This document shows, piece by piece, positions 61,346 to 64,000 of a DNA stretch of 64,000 nucleotides. Each line of letters opens with the position of its first letter. Positions within the stretch are counted from its first letter, which is position 1. This DNA comes from Kribbella pittospori (lineage in GTDB: Bacteria; Actinomycetota; Actinomycetes; Propionibacteriales; Kribbellaceae), in NCBI RefSeq assembly GCF_004331465.1, contig NZ_SJKB01000026.1, forward strand, positions 1 to 64,000, read 5' to 3'. The notes beneath the pieces were generated by a model, which saw only the letters and a program-made list of their open reading frames with translations, did not search any database and was not told where the DNA came from. Made by a program: the position numbers and the translations under genes.

Positions 61346-61954
61346 TCAACGGACTCGGTGCTTCTTTCGGATGTGAAGAAGGACGAGGACGGCCGCGGCC
61401 GCAGCGATCAGCACGAGCGGCACATAGGTGAGAGCGTGAGCCAGCGTCGTCAGGGAGGCGGAGAAGCCGTAGCCGACCAGTACGCAACCCGCACCCCAGA
61501 CCACGGCGCCGGCCACGTTCCACGGCAGGAACGTGCGCAGGTACGGCATCCGTGCCATGCCGGCCATGCCCGGCGTCAGTGCTCGCAGGCCGGCGGTGAA
61601 TCGGCCGAAGAGTACTGCCCGACCGCCGTACCGCCCAAGGAAGTCATCGGTTCGCCGCAACCGATCGTCGCCGACCCGGCGCCCCAGCCGGGACGAGCGC
61701 AACCTCGGCCCGAGCCGGCGACCAACCTCATAGCCCACGCTGTCGCCGAGGGCCGCCGAGCCGATCGCGACCGCCACCATCGGCCACAAGGCGATCCAGC
61801 CCTGGTGGGCGGCGAACCCGGCCACCACCAAGGCCGTCTCGCCGGGCAGCACCAGCCCGACCATGACCGCGGCCTCGGCGAAGGCGAGACCGCCGGCGAC
61901 GACGTAGAACCACGCCCCGAGCTGTCCGCCGAGCTGCTGCAGGAATCCGAGCAT
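61346..61954 (-). CDS. DedA family membrane protein
   Basis: 202 residues, five to six helices. Family motifs are FAEAAVMVGLVLPGETALVV, GDSVGYEVGRRLGPRL and GRFTAGLRALTPGMAGMARM followed by FLPWNVAGAVVWG. DedA (SNARE-associated/VTT) proteins are lipid scramblases or flippases, for example for undecaprenyl phosphate. ATG 61954 begins directly before the first helix; GTG 62002 is an alternative. Confidence 0.88.
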   Translation of the reverse strand: MLGFLQQLGGQLGAWFYVVAGGLAFAEAAVMVGLVLPGETALVVAGFAAHQGWIALWPMVAVAIGSAALGDSVGYEVGRRLGPRLRSSRLGRRVGDDRLRRTDDFLGRYGGRAVLFGRFTAGLRALTPGMAGMARMPYLRTFLPWNVAGAVVWGAGCVLVGYGFSASLTTLAHALTYVPLVLIAAAAAVLVLLHIRKKHRVR

Positions 61955-62139
61955 CGTCAGGTGGTCCTCAGCCGACGCCGGCTGATCGAGTGCCGCACGC
62001 AACCTACGGTGCCAGCCGAGCCCGCCGATCTCCTTACCGCCAGCGCGAAGACCGGGGTCACGACAGCAGGAATCCCTGTCCGGGCCAAGGTCCAGCTAGC
62101 TGGATTGTCCGTGAACCGGACGGTTGGCATGCTGAACCC

Positions 62140-62508
62140 ATGGAGTTGCGCTGCTTGATCGTTGATGACAGTCCTTATTTCCTGTCGGCTGCCCGCGGTC
62201 TACTGGAGCGCGAGGGCATGGTGGTCGTCGCCGTGGCCTCGAACGGGGACGACGCCGTCCGGCGCGCCGCCGAACTCGGACCGGACGTCAGCCTGGTCGA
62301 CATCGACCTCGGCGGCGAGAGCGGCTTCGACGTCGTACGCCGATTGACCCATGAGACCGGCCTCGAGCCGGCCACGGTGATCCTGATCTCCACCCACGCC
62401 GAGGACGACTACGCCGAACTGATCTCGGCGAGCCCGGTCGCCGGTTTCCTGCCCAAGACCAGGCTGTCCGCGCTCGCCATCCGCGAGGTGCTCGGGCGCA
62501 CGCCCTGA
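62140..62508 (+). CDS. Receiver-only response regulator
   Basis: 122 residues. Acidic pocket in LIVDDSPYF, phospho-aspartate in VSLVDIDLGGESGFD (Asp about 54), threonine/serine in LISTHAEDDYAEL and lysine in GFLPKTRLS. It has no output domain. ATG 62140 lies seven bases after CATGCT with no Shine-Dalgarno sequence, so it may be leaderless. It may bind the ATPase or kinase of a GAF kinase such as that at 55177, or have lost an HTH: a detached LuxR HTH lies just downstream on the other strand. Confidence 0.85.
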   Translation: MELRCLIVDDSPYFLSAARGLLEREGMVVVAVASNGDDAVRRAAELGPDVSLVDIDLGGESGFDVVRRLTHETGLEPATVILISTHAEDDYAELISASPVAGFLPKTRLSALAIREVLGRTP

Positions 62509-62523
62509 CAGCTGCCCGGCCGG

Positions 62524-62724
62524 TCAGCGAGTCTCGAGGAAGGTGACCACCGCGAGCGCCCGGCGGTGATCGTCGTCAGTCTCCGAGAGACTCAACTTGG
62601 CCAAGATGTGCCGGACGTGCTTCTCCACCGTCCCCTCGGTCACCCAGAGCCGGCGGGCGATTCCGCCTGGTGGCTGACCGGACGACAGAGCCGCGACGGC
62701 CGGGATCACCCGGCCTGAGTCCAC
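62524..62724 (-). pseudogene. LuxR-type HTH fragment
   Basis: Encodes ALSSGQPPGGIARRLWVTEG then TVEKHVRHILAKLSL and SETDDDHRRALAVVTFLETR. This is the C-terminal DNA-binding domain of a NarL-type regulator whose receiver domain is absent. It abuts the DUF1275 remnant. It is probably left over from a deletion. Confidence 0.6.
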
Positions 62725-63011
62725 GGCGCGCTGGACCGGGTGAGCCGCCGGGCGGTGATGGTCATGGTCACACGGTGGTCGTGAGATCGGGAACCGCCAG
62801 CGCCCGGGCCGCCGCGTTCTGCACGCCCATACCGAGCCCGAGCAGGATCAGCAGCGGAAAGCGGATGCCGGCCGCCCAGCGGCAGGTAGCTGTCGGCATC
62901 GACTGGACTGGTGACCACGGTGAGCCGGAGCATCAGCGGTTGCAGCGGCCCGTGGCGGTCGTTCCGGTCCGATACGACGGTGCGCCACGCCTCCCGCGGG
63001 GTGACGATCAC
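62706..63011 (-). pseudogene. DUF1275 (YoaK-like) membrane protein, internally deleted
   Basis: From GTG 63011 the frame starts like a DUF1275 protein (LMLRLTVVTSPVDADSYLPL) and then, in a shifted frame, has its C-terminal core GIRFPLLILLGLGMGVQNAA, ARALAVPDLTTTV, and after another shift TMTITA. Roughly 100 residues with the central helices are missing. It is therefore a non-functional remnant. Confidence 0.55.
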
Positions 63012-63030
63012 GAGGCTCGCCCGATCCGCT

Positions 63031-63228
63031 CTACTCGGCGCCGACCTGAAGGGCCGCGACCAGTCTCGTCGCCTCGAAATCGATCTCGGCCAGCTCGAGG
63101 TGCAGCTTGCGGACCTCGCTCGCACCCCAGATCGGCGAACTGACCCGGTGGTGCGTGATCGCTGTGATCATCAGAAATCGAGCCTCGGTGGGGTTGAAGG
63201 CACCGTCCAGCCAGTCCGTCCGTTCCAT
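63031..63228 (-). CDS. Small uncharacterised protein
   Basis: 65 residues, ATG 63228 with a perfect AGGAGG site six bases upstream. Sequence phrases are GAFNPTEARFLMITAITHHR and ASEVRKLHLELAEIDFEATR; the second half is an amphipathic helix. No membrane segment. The family is not recognised. The strong ribosome binding site argues that it is a real gene among the surrounding debris. Confidence 0.55.
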   Translation of the reverse strand: MERTDWLDGAFNPTEARFLMITAITHHRVSSPIWGASEVRKLHLELAEIDFEATRLVAALQVGAE

Positions 63229-63384
63229 GTCCGCCTCCTGGCGATTCGCATCCGCCGGGACTGACGAGTGCGGTTGATTTCATGCTGCCTCCGAACCGAG
63301 CGGCCATCGCCCCTGCCAGTGGCCCTCCTACCCTCCGGCGATCCGGAGTTTCGCTGTACCTGCTGGCCGGTATCGGTCTGGGAC

Positions 63385-63747
63385 TGGACCTCCTTGAGGA
63401 CGGCGCACGCGGCATCTGTACCGACGCGCCGTTCCGGCTTCTTGGCGAGCAGGCGTTCGATCAGCGGGCGCAGCGGACCGGCATGCAGGAACGGTCCAGG
63501 CGCCTCTTCGAGTACGTCGCGCAGGTGCGTCCGGACATCAACTCCATCACGACCCAGGCGAGACCGTCGCTCCTGGCCGGGCGATCTGCTGGACCGCGAC
63601 GGATCGATGCAGGATCTCGTCCTGGGCCGGCCAGACGACCCCCATGCTGCCGCGCCCGAGCCGGGAACGGAGGCTGTACCGGCCAGCCACCAGCCCCGCG
63701 GCGGGCTCGACCGGCGGACGCTCGAGCAGGGGCGCGTCGACGGCCAT
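63385..63747 (-). pseudogene. Serine/threonine protein kinase remnant
   Basis: From ATG 63747: GLVAGRYSLRSRLGRGSMGV (glycine loop) and ILHRSVAVQQI, where the usual catalytic VAVK lysine is replaced by Gln. In other frames there follow LAWVVMEL, LRDVLEEAPGPF and PLRPLIERLLAKKPERRVGT. The catalytic loop and activation segment are gone. Deletion and frameshifts make this a dead PknB-type kinase. Confidence 0.6.
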
Positions 63748-63892
63748 AACCGTCGCCTGCGCCGCGGACTGCGGACGGCTCAGACCGGCCGCGTCCCTGC
63801 GATGCCCTCCATACATGCCCTCAGAATGCCATACATTCGAAACTATGTTCTAGTAACGGTTCTGTCGGCCATACTCACGCTGTGTTATGTCG

Positions 63893-63932
63893 CAGGACAT
63901 AGGTGACAGTTCTGCATCAGGACATCGGTGAC
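63893..63932. repeat. 15-bp direct repeat, 25-bp period, IS end
   Basis: CAGGACATAGGTGAC and CAGGACATCGGTGAC, one mismatch, 25 bases apart. They may be transposase-binding sites. Same period as the repeat at 50-91. Confidence 0.6.
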
Positions 63933-63979
63933 GGTTTGGGTGTTCTTGGTGGTGACACTTCAGCCTTGACGGTTCGGGG

Positions 63980-64000
63980 ATGGCTGTCAGTGAACCCATC
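63980..64000 (+). CDS. IS481-type transposase, N-terminal codons only
   Basis: ATG 63980 with a GGGG site upstream starts MAVSEPI, which is how many actinomycete IS481 transposases begin. The gene runs out of the window, so family assignment rests on this start plus the upstream repeats. Confidence 0.5.

Larger units (their letters stand above)
63886..64000 (+). mobile_element. Left part of an IS481-type insertion sequence, cut by window end
   Basis: Begins near TGTTATGTCGCAGGACATAG and contains two copies of CAGGACATnGGTGAC (63893-63907 and 63918-63932, period 25), then the start of a transposase gene. The arrangement of repeated GGACATCGGTGAC blocks before the transposase is familiar from actinomycete IS481-family elements. 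The right part is outside the window. Confidence 0.6.

Noticed and set aside
1-64000. tRNA, rRNA, origin or prophage genes
   Set aside because: I looked for tRNA arms, rRNA cores, integrase, terminase and capsid motifs and found none; no tRNA-associated attachment site is visible.

Overview
High-GC actinobacterial chromosome. Gene style, GTG starts, SigL-type and Zur-type sites, a MalT-type LuxR activator, an F420-type reductase and an MmyB-type regulator all fit an actinomycete. Kribbella or a related member of Propionibacteriales is my best guess from protein style, but that is an inference. There is no rRNA, tRNA or CRISPR array that I can see. The window looks like an accessory region: both edges carry 25-bp-period repeats of the kind found at IS481-type ends, two IS630-type elements lie in tandem near 3.6-5.8 kb, and many genes are broken by single-base lesions, internal deletions or truncation.

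Layout. 0.4-3.6 kb: a frameshifted ferric-reductase-like gene with a 29-codon membrane peptide behind it, an alpha/beta hydrolase and a small membrane protein. 3.6-5.8 kb: tandem IS630-like elements, the first carrying a non-transposase gene, the second a dead transposase. 6.3-13.8 kb: secreted Asp-box protein, SRPBCC protein, orphan gas-vesicle gvpA, DUF4118 membrane protein, PAP2 phosphatase, secreted fibronectin-III protein and GyrI-like protein. 14-19.3 kb: CrtC/lipocalin-like protein coupled to an MMPL transporter, divergent from a two-component pair. 19.5-22.6 kb: remnants of regulators, then LtrA-TetR divergent from a SnoaL-like gene with a TetR-type operator between. 22.6-27.9 kb: MBL-SDR-MBL operon divergent from a large MalT-type LuxR regulator. 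27.9-39.1 kb: an L-fucose (or similar 6-deoxyhexose) utilisation locus with lactonase, sugar dehydrogenase, sugar-acid dehydratase, LysR regulator, ABC importer without its own ATPase, a GH95 alpha-L-fucosidase, then an esterase and an F420-type reductase. 39.1-40.2 kb: decayed second MalT-type regulator. 40.2-42.9 kb: znuABC with a Zur-like box. 43.1-51 kb: MmyB-type regulator and hydrolase, then an aldehyde dehydrogenase / ANL ligase pair resembling EhpG/EhpF of phenazine tailoring, with an acetyltransferase, an amidohydrolase and a methyltransferase. 51-59 kb: stub of an S53 protease, shortened cytochrome b561, SigL-type sigma factor operon, a mosaic of broken genes, a GAF histidine kinase and a frameshifted MFS pump. 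59.3-62.5 kb: beta-hydroxyacid-type dehydrogenase, C39-like protein, DedA protein, receiver-only regulator. 62.5-64 kb: fragments of a LuxR regulator, a DUF1275 protein and a Ser/Thr kinase, ending in the start of an IS481-type transposase.

Several short palindromes recur at related promoters and let the genes be grouped into small regulons: TTCG-n5-CGAA-type sites in the fucose locus; TCACCAG-rATC-yGGTGA sites at the MalT/MBL promoter and before the esterase; and ATCCCC-n6-GGGGAT at two promoters of the EhpF/EhpG-like cluster. That cluster, with its own operator, is the best candidate here for an undescribed biosynthetic or modifying pathway.
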